Origin: Toxotes chatareus
Taxonomy: Eukaryota; Chordata; Actinopteri; Toxotidae
NCBI GenBank assembly: GCA_016801885.1
Contig: CM028889.1
Span: 6,668,501 to 6,732,500 of the forward strand
DNA length: 64,000 nt
Direction: 5' to 3'
Shown here piece after piece: positions 1-12,058 of this stretch. The translations under genes were made by a program, and so were the position numbers. Within the stretch, counting starts at the first letter, position 1, and the number at the start of each line of letters is the position of its first letter. The notes below the pieces were generated by a model. It saw only the letters and a program-made list of their open reading frames with translations. It ran no database searches and had not been told where the DNA came from.

Positions 1-826
1 CAGGAGAATAAGGTCTAGGTTGGGTACATGTGAGAAAAATACAGATGATATGAAAGGGAAGGGGGGGAGAGAGAAACAGAGACTATTTACCCCTGAGGCT
101 AGAATACAGAACAGTGTCAAGAGCAGGCTGGGAACAGATAAGAAAGAAGGTTTAGAATTAAGGAATGCAAGTAAAGAAAAGGCTCCGGCAGCGCAGAAAC
201 AGAAAACTGTTTGTGTTTGTATGTGAATTGTTTAGTTGCATTTCTCCACTTATTGTAATGTCCTTGGAGCAATAGAAAGATGAGGAAAATACTGCCAACT
301 GAGGGTAGAATAATTAAATAAATAAATAAAATAAATAAAAGTTTAAGACAGACAGGCAAACAGTTAAAGATAAAATATTTTTTTGACATTTCTGTGACAT
401 TTGAGACATTGTGATATTGTGTTGGGTTGGAGGCGTCGTTATGGGCACCAACTTCCTCAGCCTCAAGTGAGATGGCAACTCAAGATCAATGACTGCTGAA
501 TTTCTGGGCTTATAAAAAAATACACAGGCTTGTATATTACATTAGTGGGTTTAGGTCACAAGAGGTAACTAAAAACACAATAACTTACTGACATTCTCGG
601 TCCAATCACGCCTGTTCTCCAGCAATGAGCCTGAGACCCTCGTCTCCAGGCTCGCAGGTAGCCTCACTCTACATAAATCAAAAATGTGATTGAGTCTGAT
701 ATATTGAAGTAATTTCTTACCTGATAATGTAATACATTCTTGATTAAATTAAATTATTGAATCATGAGATGGGGTCACCTTCTTAAATTATTGCAATATC
801 AGTGCGGAGACGTGTTTAACAGACAA
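1..826. other. Probable intergenic DNA downstream of nos1ap
   Basis: No gene is supported here. It contains a purine-rich start, an (ATAA)n stretch at 314-340 and a more GC-rich block at about 600-670 with splice-like edges (see findings). In mammals the next gene downstream is the C1orf226 homologue; I saw nothing resembling it in this stretch. Confidence 0.4.
314..340 (+). repeat. (ATAA)n simple repeat
   Basis: Short imperfect AAAT/ATAA tandem repeat. Confidence 0.85.
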
Positions 827-832
827 TTTATT
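827..832 (-). terminator. Candidate polyadenylation signal AATAAA
   Basis: The plus strand reads TTTATT, giving AATAAA in nos1ap sense, about 3.8 kb past the stop codon. It is the only canonical hexamer I noticed on this strand between the stop codon and the window edge. Variant ATTAAA hexamers occur closer to the stop, so use of this site is unproven. Confidence 0.2.
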
Positions 833-1365
833 GCAACAGGTCTGAATATATCTTTTGCGCCTGTCAAGGGCTCTTTCATTACATTCTAAGCTATCGCATT
901 ATCTGAAATTGATTGCATCAGTTGCTGAAACATGATTTAAAAATGCCATTTTTATAGTCCACAGGTCCCAGTTAGAGATGAAACATCTGTTTGCTAATAT
1001 CTTCTAGCTGTGAACTCTTTTCTTATCATTTGCCCTGATGGTGATGGCGATGTCAGGTGTCTGACACACCTGGGCCTTTAAATTTTGCACTCGGAAAGAG
1101 TGAAGAACTTTTATGTGTTAATGTCACAGCTAAAATCTATAAAAGGAAAAAAAAAAACATCAGAGGAAAAGAAACACCAGACAAAAGAGCATGAAGAAAG
1201 GAGATGATGAGACAAAAGAGACGTGGAGAAGAGTGTGTGAGAGAGGACGTTTTCACTTTCATTCTGTTGCCGGTTTTGACTCACGTCTGATCTGATTTCT
1301 TGTTGTCAAGAAAAACAAGAAAAGCGAGCCCTTCAAGGAAGCAAACAAGCTCTTGTTGATAGTCA

Positions 1366-1409
1366 GAGAAAGAAATAAAGAAAGAAAGCAAAGAAAGAAA
1401 GAAAGAAAG
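1366..1409 (+). repeat. (GAAA)n simple repeat
   Basis: Imperfect GAAA tandem repeat with three interruptions. Confidence 0.9.
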
Positions 1410-4400
1410 CTAAGAGTGCAATGGTTGTCAGTGTGTTTTTGGGGAATTTTTCAGCATGTTTGAGGTAATTTCTGAAAAATGTTCAGTTTAGTTTCAATTT
1501 AAATGAAAAAAAAATGTAATGACAGGGTGCTCTCAGGGCTTATAAAGTGCTGACCATGAAACGCAACAACCATGGCTGGAGTTCGGCCATAGATGTTTGT
1601 GGTATGTATGTCATTCCACAGAGGTCCCACATACATCTGATCTGTGTCTCCCTGTCCATACTTGTCTCTGCAGTAAAGGCATAAAATATCCCCCGAACAC
1701 TGGAGCACTGAACATGTAACGACCATTGCAATTTGAGGATCAGCTCTCACTGAAACCACGTTAGCAGCAGACACTGTGTATATAATTTAGCCTTAAATCA
1801 ACAGGTAAAAATTTCAATTTCAATTCAATTCACTCTATTCTGATCAGGTCAGGTCTCCATTTTATCACAGCAGGTCTCAGGTCTACGTGATAATACGTCT
1901 ACATGGATCCAAGTGGACTTGATACCAGCTCTGATCAGACGGTGCGTCATCATGTGTTTGTGTGGCTCTCCAGCGGTGCCTTCCAGACTGGGTCTCTTAT
2001 TCAGAAAATGAATTTTCTCACATTGGGTCCAGGCAGGTTTTCTCCAGGTCCATCTTTGGATCAGGCCCAGAATTTGCACCCGTGTAGACCTATACTTGAA
2101 ACTGAATGCTGATCCATGGCCCCTTGTCTGAATAGTTTTGAGAACTGTTGGCCTGTACCCACTTCACAGAGTAACGCACGCTCTAGTTAGCTCTCCTGTG
2201 AGACTGACTTGGCACACATTTCCAGAGAAATAACATCTGAGATACAATCTCTGTTATCCTCTCACACAAAGACCTTCAGAAAGTGAGTGGCTTACTGGGA
2301 GTTAGTTTACTTGACTCTCACTAGATTGGCTTGATCCTACCAGGCCAAAGCTCTCTGCAAAAGATAGTGAGCACATTGAGAATTGGCCCAGTTCCCCTTT
2401 AAATTTCTGCAGCACCTGCCTTTGCCAAATACTGCACCGTCTGCACCGGTTTGACAGGATTGCTGCTCTGATAAACTGGGGCTACGCACATAGAAAGAAA
2501 TCCTCGTGAAACAAAATAAATACTTTAATACTGTATTGTGTCTGGACGCCATACACAGAGCCGGGTTTAAACAAACGGAACCACTTTGGGCTGTCATCTG
2601 TGAGCCACTGTTCTGGCACGAGGGAAGAGTTTTTGTTTACGGAATGAACAAAAGAAACAAACAGCGTTCCTCGAGGTCCAACTAATCCTGGCTTTACATA
2701 AATTAAAAAGCGGGGAAATGTGTGGACAAGTGAAAAGAGTGCAAACATGCTCTGACTACCAAGTCAACAAATTGTGAGGACACAAAAAAGAGGGTTGCCT
2801 GCAGAAGTCAAGGACGGAGCAGTTCAACAGGATGACGTAGAAAACAAAGCTTGTACACAGAGTACAGACACAGATCTTTTGTCAAAAAATAGTCTTTGAT
2901 TCATTATGAACAGAGCAAGAAAGGACTTTCCCTCTCAAAAGATAGAGACGGCAACAAAGTTCCCCTCTGGATTTGGCTCAATTGTTCATTTTCCCTTGTC
3001 AGAAGAGTCACTTTTCACTCCATCGAGGACAAGAGCTCATCAGTCTCTCCGGTCCCAAACCCTGTCGTCTTGTTTCTGCCAGCGTGACTGACAGCCATGC
3101 TCCCAATCCTGACAAATTTAAAGCTTGCCCCTGAACTAACCTAAGGGAGCTATTGTGTATGTACATTTTTTAAACCAGAGGAGCTTGTTTAACTTTTGGT
3201 TTTGATGTTATGCTAAATCCTGACATCTACGGAATGAAGACGAGCACACACACACAGGCTGACATTTTATGAACTTTCAACCTGTTGTGAGGGAGAGTCT
3301 CCTGTAGTGACACTTTTAAGGTAAACTCCCTGAATTCTTTTTTTTTTTTTTTTTTTAATAGATCTCCTAAATCTTCTGATGTGAAATTCATCAGAAATTC
3401 CGCAGAAGTTGGTAGGAGATTTTGTGTGTGAGTGTGTGTTATATAAGAATACAAAAATCTGTGCATGTAATAAAAAAAGAGGCAAAAGAAAAGAAAGGAA
3501 AGCAACAGATTTTAAAGAATCAGAGTATATGCATGATTATGCATAAAGATTAGAGATTAGAATCACACAGTTGCCTCTTGAGACTTGTATTACATATGTG
3601 ACAGGTAAGAGGGCACTTATGGTGATACTAATGTTCTTAAGGTGAGGTCAGGCTGAACATGAAGCAAATTATTGTCTCCTATTTAGTCACACAAATCTGA
3701 CTGAAAATAAACAAACGTGTTTTAGTGGCAGGAACCAGAAAATCAGTGGAGCGGTTACAGACATACGTCCTTTAAAAGCTTGTACTGACTTCTGTGTCTG
3801 ACTGATTCAAAAACTGATTCAGAACTCCTGCTGTTTCTCACATTTTCCCCATAGACATATCATTTTTGCTCCTGCTGTCTCTGTCTTACCTGCATAGCTT
3901 CGAGGTAAGTGTGACGTTCTGTCTCAAGCTGATTCATATCAAACTTAAACTGTAGTCCTGATCCAGGACTGCAGCAGTAGTAAGACATAATTAAATAATT
4001 ACTTAAAAGTAAAGCATTTGTTACAGAAAGAATAAATCCCTTTCCATCTGAGACACTTGTGTTTTTTTTGTAATTTACACCCACTTCACATCACTTTTTC
4101 CACCTGAATAGTTGCAAACAACCCTGTGTTCCCTGCACTGAGCTCACGTTTTCAAGTTCAGCTTGAGTAACAGGTTAAAGTCTATAGACTGGAGCATCAC
4201 TGTGGCGACTATTTTATCTATTGTGACTACAAAATAAATTGTAGGAATATAGTGTTCACGTTACAAATTATTCACCAGGAATGTGCACCTGCAAGTGTGT
4301 GACTGGACAACACTGTTCCTTACCCGATAACTCAATGTTCGACGTTTTCACTTCATGTTCAAACTGAAGGCACCTTAAAGCTGATATCACCAGTATCTAA

Positions 4401-4648
4401 TATTTTGTGCCAACACCCAATTAAAAGTTCAAATAAAAATCAGAGGTGGACTGGCTGTTATCTAGAGAGTTTTTATCTGTTATCTTAGCAAACTGATCTT
4501 ATTCTGTGTATGACTGCGTGAGTGACAAAGGTTCGTCTGCTACATGTTATTCCTACAGATTAGTTTGAAGTGAGAGGACAAGAACAGTTAAAGGCTCTTG
4601 TGTTTCATCTCGACAGTAGGATTCTTCAGGGGGGAGCAGATTAATGTG

Positions 4649-5229
4649 TTACACCGCTATTTCATCTCCCAGACAGTCGGGAGTTCCCTGTCTGTTGAGA
4701 ACATGGAGCAGCCTCAGCGTCTCCTCGTCCGTCCCCCAGCCAAAGATCTCCATTTCCTCCTCCTCCTCGTCTTCCCCCTCATCCTCATCTTCCCCGTCAT
4801 CGCTGTCGTCTGTGTTCGACTCGTACTCTGAGGCGATACCTGACTCGCGAAACCTGGCAAAGTCCAAGCAGCCCAGAGATTTGACGTCACGGGTCAACAA
4901 CTTTGCTGTGCCCTCAGAGACCTCAGGACTATTGATCTCTAGCCTGTTTGCCTTGAGCGGCGGGGGAGGTGAGGGAAGTCGAGGAGGCAGAGGCCCCGGG
5001 GGTCCCGGGAGGAAACGGAAACACTCCAGTTTGAGAAGACACTGGTCCCTACCTAGGGGGCTTCCAACAGTCCCATTGGAAGATGAGAAGGCATTGCTGG
5101 TCCCGTCATTGGCGCTCAGCGCAGGCAGGTTGAGGGCCGACACCTCAGGTTTAGGGGTTGTGGGGTCACAGATGACTGGAGGTACTGTAGACCGGAAGGT
5201 GATCTCCAGCAAACTGTCCTGGGAGCCCA
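4649..5229 (-). CDS. nos1ap: nos1ap terminal coding exon with nNOS PDZ ligand EIAV
   Basis: The last coding exon encodes 192 residues and a TAA stop (4649-4651). It begins GSQDSLLEITFRS (exon residues 1-13). Next come DPTTPKPE (21-28), SPLGR, and KLECFRFLP (66-74). A proline-rich run (75-90) and a linker follow, then FRESGIASEYESNTD (126-140). A strongly acidic run (about 141-160) and LLHVLNRQ lead to C-terminal GDEIAV. The last four residues are the ligand for the neuronal NOS PDZ domain. The E-x-F within KLECFRFLP may be the second nNOS contact that has been reported, but I recall that only loosely. The acceptor is ctctctccag, entered at phase 1. The exon is about 55 residues longer than its human counterpart, as I remember that one, mainly from the proline-rich linker and acidic run. 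Confidence 0.97.
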
Positions 5230-7971
5230 CTGGAGAGAGGAGACGAGGTAGAAAAGACAGAAAAGAAGACAACAAGTGATGAATAAGCAGATCAGACAGA
5301 TCAAATATTTATACCATATTCACAAGTTCGACTGTGCCTTGATTTAAATTCCTCTGCTATCACTCCTGCTGCTGGATCACAGCAGAATAATATGTGGGAT
5401 ATAAATGTCTGTGAATTGTGGTGAATAGCAGATTATTGCTCCTTCGAACTCCAAACAAAATCAGTCACTCTGCTACAAATAAATCAATGGATTTTTGTGT
5501 TGGGTAAGTAAAAAATAGAAAACAGGTTTCAAAGCATTTGGTCACCATCAGGGCTGCACAGTGAAACATGCTTTGAATCCTTCTTTACAGGCACAGGGTG
5601 CAGATGTGGAGCTGAAAAAGGAACAGTCCATCTTTTCGATACTCATCTCATGTAAGCGTGAAAGGTGGCTGAAAAGTGTGTAGCCTGCTGCAGTGACAGA
5701 AAGAGGAGAAAAACAGCAAAAGATGCATAACAAACAGTGATTCGACCCCAAAACAGCCCTGTGTTAAAACACTGCTGATGAGGCTGTACTGTTTAAATGA
5801 CCAGTGAAATGTGAAATATGATCCAAGAAGTCCAGCTGGAGCAACAGATTCATGCATTTAAAGGCTAAAGAGTCGTTCAAGAAGTGAATGTTTTCATAGT
5901 TTTGACATGATTTGTTTTTTTTGGGTCATTGTTAAAATCCACTGTAACTGTTGTGAGTCCAAGCAGACTACAGCTCTCATCCTTGGTGAAGGAAGAAGAG
6001 TAACTAACTTTTCAGAGCCACCTTCCAGGCCTGCAGGGCACAAACAGGGGAAGCTGAAAAGACTGATTTTCAGGCATATTCCTTTAACAGCCTTTCTCTC
6101 ACTAATGCAGTAAACTGGGTCAAAACCTCCAGCATGGGGTCCGCACTTCTTCCCGTCTATAGCCAAACCATGTTTCATGCTGTAAAATGATACTAAATAC
6201 TGTAATATGTGCTGTGAAATGGATCTTTCTCATGGTGGACATTTTGACTTGTGATAGCAGGAAAAAGACTGGTGTAACTAATACCATTAATGATGGCTCC
6301 TTTCTGTTTAAGTGTGTCATGACGGTGAGCCAGCACACACAATCCCAGCGCTACAAAAGTGACACACTACAGAGGAAATGCGGCTGGAATTGATGTTATT
6401 AGTTACACCTGTGCTTGAGAAGTGAGAATGTGTCATGAGGAAAATCTACTAAATATGTTAAAAAAAAAGTTATTATTTTGACTCCAAGTGTGTCCATAGA
6501 AGAGTTTTCCTGACCTTGTGAGAACTGAGGACCGTATTAAAATGTTAAACATGCAGAGGCGGCAACAAGAAAATGTTTTCCCGCTGAAGTTCTGAACTGT
6601 TGGCTGATGAAATAATAGATTGACAAGTGCGGGGCAGGCCGGACTGCGATAGCACCGAGAAGACTGTCTGTCTTCGACTGCCAACGAACACACTTGCAGA
6701 ATGTGTGAATCTGTGAGGAGACAGAGAGGACGAGGGAGGGGTCGTGGACGAGGGAGCAGCGAAGGGACATATGTGGAGACTGATAAACAGAGCGGCGAGG
6801 TCCAATCTCATACTGGTACTCAGGGCTTTCCATTTAGAAGCCTGTCTAGTTCTGCAGTACACTCACTCAGTCTGCTGTCTGTGTGAGTGTGTAGGGAGCT
6901 GAACACGTCTGCTCTCTATGTGTGTAGGTCGTGTTGTGTACGGCTGCGTGCGTGACTGAATGTTCACCTGACAATGCGAGCGTCTGCTGATCTGGACCCG
7001 GGGGCTTAAAATGCTGAATTACCTTGTTTCTGCCTGACTTTGTGTTTTTTCTTTCTCTTCTTGTTCTCCTTGTCCATTGTACTGTTTACTGTTGTGAACT
7101 GTGAATGGACCTTATCTTGTAAAAGCAATGTGTTTTATGTAGTGTAGGATGCTTGAAAGCCATTTTCATGTCACATAAACTTGACATTTGTTTGACTCAT
7201 ATATCCAAAAACTGAGGGCAGATTTCAGTGCATTCTGGTGTGGTGTTACACGCTGGGACAACAAGCACTGGGAGTAGTATCGTGGTAGTCTCCTGAGCCA
7301 GAACCAAACAGGGTGAAGCTGCTTTTAGCTGGTATGCTGCACACAGATGGAACTAACTACGTGATGCTGTTAAATGCATTTCTCTACTGCAGGTTTACTT
7401 TCTTTGTTGCATTTGGGGCAACTTACAATTTGTTACTTACTTATTTTAGTATATTTTAGTTCATTTTCATTTTTATTGCTTATGGTTTATGAATGTTTCA
7501 ATGTATTTCTTCACCTCATGTGAAACAGTTTCTTTCACTGTGTATATTTTGGCACAGATGAGGATCCCACTGAAAAACAGAATTTCAAAACATTCTGGAC
7601 GGTTAAAACACATTTCAGAGACTGTACTGTCTTGGCAAAGACACAGATCAACTTTCCTTTGTAGCTTTTGCACAACGTGACCAAGATTTTATGCTTGGGG
7701 GGAGTGATGTGTTGTCTATAACTAATGATGACGATGTGATGCTGCTTAACAAGATGGTTTCGAAACCAAATCAACAGAGCTAAAGGAGATGGAAGGGATG
7801 AGTTGGCTTTGTAGCTCTGCCAGACACCAGTTGCTGATGTTTCATTTCCTACTAAACGCCAGTAGAAGCTGATGTAGGTCACAAATTACAAAATTTATCT
7901 CTGTCTGTATAAAAACTTGACCCAAGTGTGCATTCATGTGTATAAACAAGTCTCTTATATAATCTACTCAC
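5230..7971 (-). other. nos1ap: nos1ap intron between coiled-coil and terminal exons
   Basis: A 2.7 kb phase-1 intron with donor GTGAGT at its 5' end (7966-7971) and acceptor ctctctccag next to 5229. It contains ordinary AT-rich sequence and a purine-rich patch (about 6700-6790). I recognised no RNA gene or mobile element. Confidence 0.85.
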
Positions 7972-8137
7972 TTGAGTTTGGTCCAGACATCTTGGTCTCC
8001 AGCTCCTGGATCTGTTTAACCAGCAGAGAGATGTGCTGCAGCAGGTCTTTGTTCTGCAGCAGCAGCTGATGGACTCGAGCCTGGGCCTCCAGCCGAGCCG
8101 TGGCCTCTGCGCTCAGCTGGTCCTTCAACAGGTGGAC
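7972..8137 (-). CDS. nos1ap: nos1ap coding exon: coiled-coil segment
   Basis: This 166-base exon encodes VHLLKDQLSAEATARLEAQA, then RVHQLLLQNKDLLQHISLL, VKQIQELETKMSGPNS and the first base of a Met codon. It has heptad-spaced leucines and is the predicted coiled coil of NOS1AP, nearly identical to the mammalian segment (VHLLKDQLAAEA...SLLVKQVQELELKLSG). It is the region through which NOS1AP is likely to oligomerise or contact partners; that role is inferred from the coiled-coil character. The acceptor is ccaccgccag|GTC, phase 0, preceded by a C-rich stretch. The donor is TCAA|GTGAGT, a good consensus, phase 1, and A|TG makes the Met of the ...MGSQDSLL junction, as in the human protein. Confidence 0.96.
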
Positions 8138-11100
8138 CTGGCGGTGGTGGGGGGAGTCAAGAGATAGAGGGACAGACAAACGAGTCAAAACAAGAGAGAG
8201 GGAGAGAAACAGATGCTTAGCTCACTATACAGCATACAAACATTTTCCCCAGCTCACTGCTCATAAACTCAGTACGGATACCCCTGTCTGAATTCCCCAA
8301 ACACACAGATACAACAACACACCACTCCACGTGAAGGCCAGGGCCAAACTGTGTTGACCTTTCAGGGAAATCAGGGCCGAGTGCTGTTTGCTTCAAATGT
8401 TCAAAGATAAAGCCACTAGTCGCCAATGACTGGAGTGTAGTAAAATAAAAAACTAAAAATGTGTGCATGTTAATTCTCAAGCATATAATTGAGAAGCTTG
8501 GTTTATATGTGCATTTACCGTACCTTCATCTAATTTCAAGCTGGTACTTCATGAGCGAATTCTATCAAATTCATAGTTTGTTTCTTAAAGCAAATCAAAT
8601 CAAATCTTTACTTTAGAAGTAATGACTTTAGAAACAATATTAAAAATATCAGAACAAAAGGGTTGAATTTTAGCATACATGAAAAAAAAAAACAACTATG
8701 GCCTCAAGTTGCTGTCTTTCACACAGGAAAAACACCAGCAAGAAAAATGTGTACTAAATGAATTTACCCTTTAACATATTTTTCCCTTTCAGGGAACATG
8801 TTCAAAAGTGCTACTGCACACATCCCAAACCATATATTTAATGAGTGTATATATTATTTAGACCTTCACGTAGAAACTAAACTGATCAGGAGGTGAGAGG
8901 CTTCAGGATCTGGCTGAGTCAGCTCAGCAGGAGGCAGTGATTGATCAGTCTCACTGTATTTTCAATGCCTGGTAATTAATCAGAGCAATGTGAAGGAAAA
9001 CACAGAATCCCCTCTGAGTGTTTTTGCAGTTGGAGGTGAACTGATCAATCAGTGACAATTCAGTGTGGGTGTGTGAGGAAAAACTCATGTAACAAACACA
9101 GACAGCAGCGCTGCTTGTTGCAAGTGAGGCTGAAGTTTGAAGTTTGATGATAAACAGTTGAACGAGGGTTTCATGTGTTTCACAGCGTCGAGTTGTAGTC
9201 GTTTAAAGTTAGATGCTGATCAGCTGACTAAAGAAATCTAAACACCTATGCTGAAAAACACATTTCGACTTGAGCTCAAAAGAGTAGTCGTGTCACTTCG
9301 TGAAAAATCATCAGCAGACTAATCAATAATTAAAACTAACGGTTGGTTTTAAGTCATTTCAACTTACCTTTCTGATTTCTCTATTTTACGCACGTTTACA
9401 AAATGCAAACACACCCCATCAGACAGATCCAAGGTACTGAGAAAACCTCAGTGATAGATGCCACATCTTTGTAATTTCTCTGGCTTTATAATCTTTTATT
9501 ACATTTTTATTGCAGGACTAGCACAGCTCCTGTGGCAGCTCTGATCCTCATATAACCTTAATGCCACAGCCTGCTGCTGTGGTCTGTAAGCACAAACTTT
9601 ATTTCATTTTAAGACAGGAAGGCTAAAACTTCTACTACACTTTGAAACATTTATATAAAAGGGAAGGAACGGGATAGAGACACCATTCACTCAGTGCATA
9701 CATGTGCGGATGAACACACACACACACACACAAACACAATGTATTGCTTTTGTAGTAGCAATGATTCCCCATTTTTACTTCAAAGTACTCTCCGAATCAA
9801 ATGTTAGTGGCTCCAGCTCCCACCCTATTTAGCCTTCTCCTATCTTGAGCACATAATTGGTTTCCACAAATTCAAAGGAGAAATTCTCAAGGTTTCAAAT
9901 CGCAAGAATAGTTCAGAATAAGCCCCATGTGTTGAAGGAGCCCAATTACTAATGATTCTCTGACAGGAGAGGCAGTGCGTGATGAAGCTTAACCCTGGAG
10001 TACGAACATGGTCCAGCACGACTTCAAATGTCGCCTGTCTAGTAGGCAAAGAGGTGCTGAACGAAAGTGTGAAAGACGATTTTACCCAGTGACGCTGCAC
10101 ACACGGGGGAAAACACGGTAATGTTACATAGCAGCAAAGCAGAAGTGCTCCTTACTGCCACCACAAATCTCAGTAAACCATTAGGTGTTCTGTTTTCTTC
10201 ATATAAAAAGCTTAATCAATGCTAGAGTGCATCAGGAGCCCATAAAATTTCTCGGGAAGAAGTTGGTGTGAAGGGTGGGCCTCATGTGGAGGTACAAGCC
10301 CCTGAAACTCCTGCTGACTCCCTGATGTGGTAACACAGAACTCGTTACTGTGGTAGCACGGAGGCTCTTGACGTCAATGGTGACATAAATCAAAAGAAAA
10401 ACTGCAAAACAAACTGTAATTGCTAGTGGAACAATGAGCCAAGGACTGTGCTGTGCAGCACAGCAACAGCTCTAGAAAGTCCTTTAGTGTTTTATTTAGT
10501 CTGAACTACTTCTAATAAAAGATTGAATCAAACCATCACTCATGATAATTAGAGTGGATCTGAGCTACAACTTACTGATTCACCTCTGGATCTGAATTTT
10601 AATAGAAAGATTTAATTTATTAATGCTTTAGTCTGTTAATTGTTATATGGTAGTGAAAACATGCTCCTCATCAGGTTCCAGCTGGTGAGAAGGTAACTTC
10701 TGTTTTTAAAAATGAGAATCAAGTTGTTCATCCACAGTCTTTTCTACTTTATGCTTCCTGCATCTTTCAGCTCTTTCTACCTCCTCTCTTGTTGCCTCCT
10801 TCCTTCCCTCCTCCATCTTAGCTGCAGCCATCGTTTTCGGTGATTCTCTGTGATGAAACCTCATCACTCCTTCTTCCCTCTAATAAGGAGTCAGTGAGGC
10901 AGAGAGAGACACAAGATGGAGTCAAAATTCACAGCCTCTGTCCCAAGGCCTCCATACCTCCTCCGCCTCCTGCTCCTTGTCTCTTGCATCAACTCGCCAG
11001 ACAGAAAAACAAGTGTTGAGGAAGACAGTCATCTGCTTCCATTATCCTTGCACTTAGCAACAAATAGAGGTGATTCCAGATTGTGTTCAGGCCAGGCTGC

Positions 11101-11997
11101 CTCTGCAGACCTCATTTATAAAGACTGACACCCCGATGATGACTTTGCTGGTGTAATTTACAGCTGACAGGACCCCCATCTTGATCTATGGAAGAGCGGG
11201 GCTTGACTCCAACATACGCTGCCATGCTGACAACTCTTAATAGCGCATCAGCCACTCCTCCGTGGTTTATACTGAGGCCTTGGGTGCTAGTGTCACATTT
11301 ATCCTGATGCTGTCCATATTAAATGTCTCACTGAGCTGAGCTGCACTGGCTGGTAATAGAACACAGAATAATTTCATGCAGAAAACAGCAGTGAAATGAA
11401 AAGTAGGACAAGAAAAATAAGCCAGGGAAAACTTTTTCTTTTTAAAAGTCAGACTTTGACTTTTTCGTCCGGATATCTGATCAACGAGAGCACAAAGTCT
11501 TGTCCCGAAGCAGCCACAGAAGGTTAAATTTGGCTTTATTCTGCAAATGACCGGACCCGATATCTGTGGAAACAGAGCCTGGTCCTGCAGATAAAATGAA
11601 AAAATGGAATGAAAAAAACGATAAGATGAGAAATGTTAAGCCCTAAATCATTACAGGTGGATCTCTCTGGCTGCTTCCATTTATCCACCTGTATGTGTGT
11701 TTAGCTGGTGACCCACGTGTCCATTTTATTTTCTTTCTGTTGTCCCACCTGCACTGGAATCTCACTTAATTCATACATAAATATCATGTCCAACGGTGAC
11801 ATTTGTTAGAATTAAATATTTACATTATGCAACTCTACTTCAACATTTTGATCCAAAATTGTTTTAGTGATATTGTCCTATTTTTCAGGTAAATGCAAAG
11901 CAGGCTTTGAAAAGCTGTTGGATCAGCTGATAATTTTTTTCCTTTGTTACCTTGTTATCATTAATGTAATTAATGTATTAATGTCTGTCTTTCTCTT

Positions 11998-12058
11998 ACG
12001 TTTTGTTCCATGAAGTGCTTTGTCACTGTTGTTTTGAAAAGTAATGCACAAATAAATC
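11998..12058 (+). repeat. Possible retroposon 3' tail
   Basis: The string gaagtgctttgtcactgttg followed by ttttgaaaagtaatgcacaaataaa resembles the fish repeat end 'aagcactttgtaac...tgaaaagtgctatataaataaa'. Only about 60 bases are similar, so this is tentative. Confidence 0.4.

Larger units (their letters stand above)
827..4648 (-). other. nos1ap: Putative nos1ap 3' UTR and proximal downstream DNA
   Basis: No splice-compatible coding exon follows the stop codon, so this stretch should contain the 3' UTR. Its true end cannot be set from sequence. Possible poly(A) signals on the minus strand are ATTAAA at 3354-3359 and 2524-2529 and a canonical AATAAA at 827-832. The span holds a 19-base poly-T (3338-3356), a GAAA-type repeat (1366-1409) and short CA tracts. 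No conserved reading frame was recognised. Confidence 0.3.

Noticed and set aside
117..389. A 90-codon minus-strand frame with a hydrophobic segment
   Set aside because: It runs through an (ATAA)n simple repeat; hydrophobicity comes from TTTAT codons and no homologue is apparent.
4644..5279. A 211-codon open frame on the plus strand across the whole terminal nos1ap exon, rich in Ser and Gly
   Set aside because: It is the exact antisense of a well-recognised coding exon, and its composition (Ser runs opposite the Glu/Asp runs) follows from the real frame. No family match is apparent.
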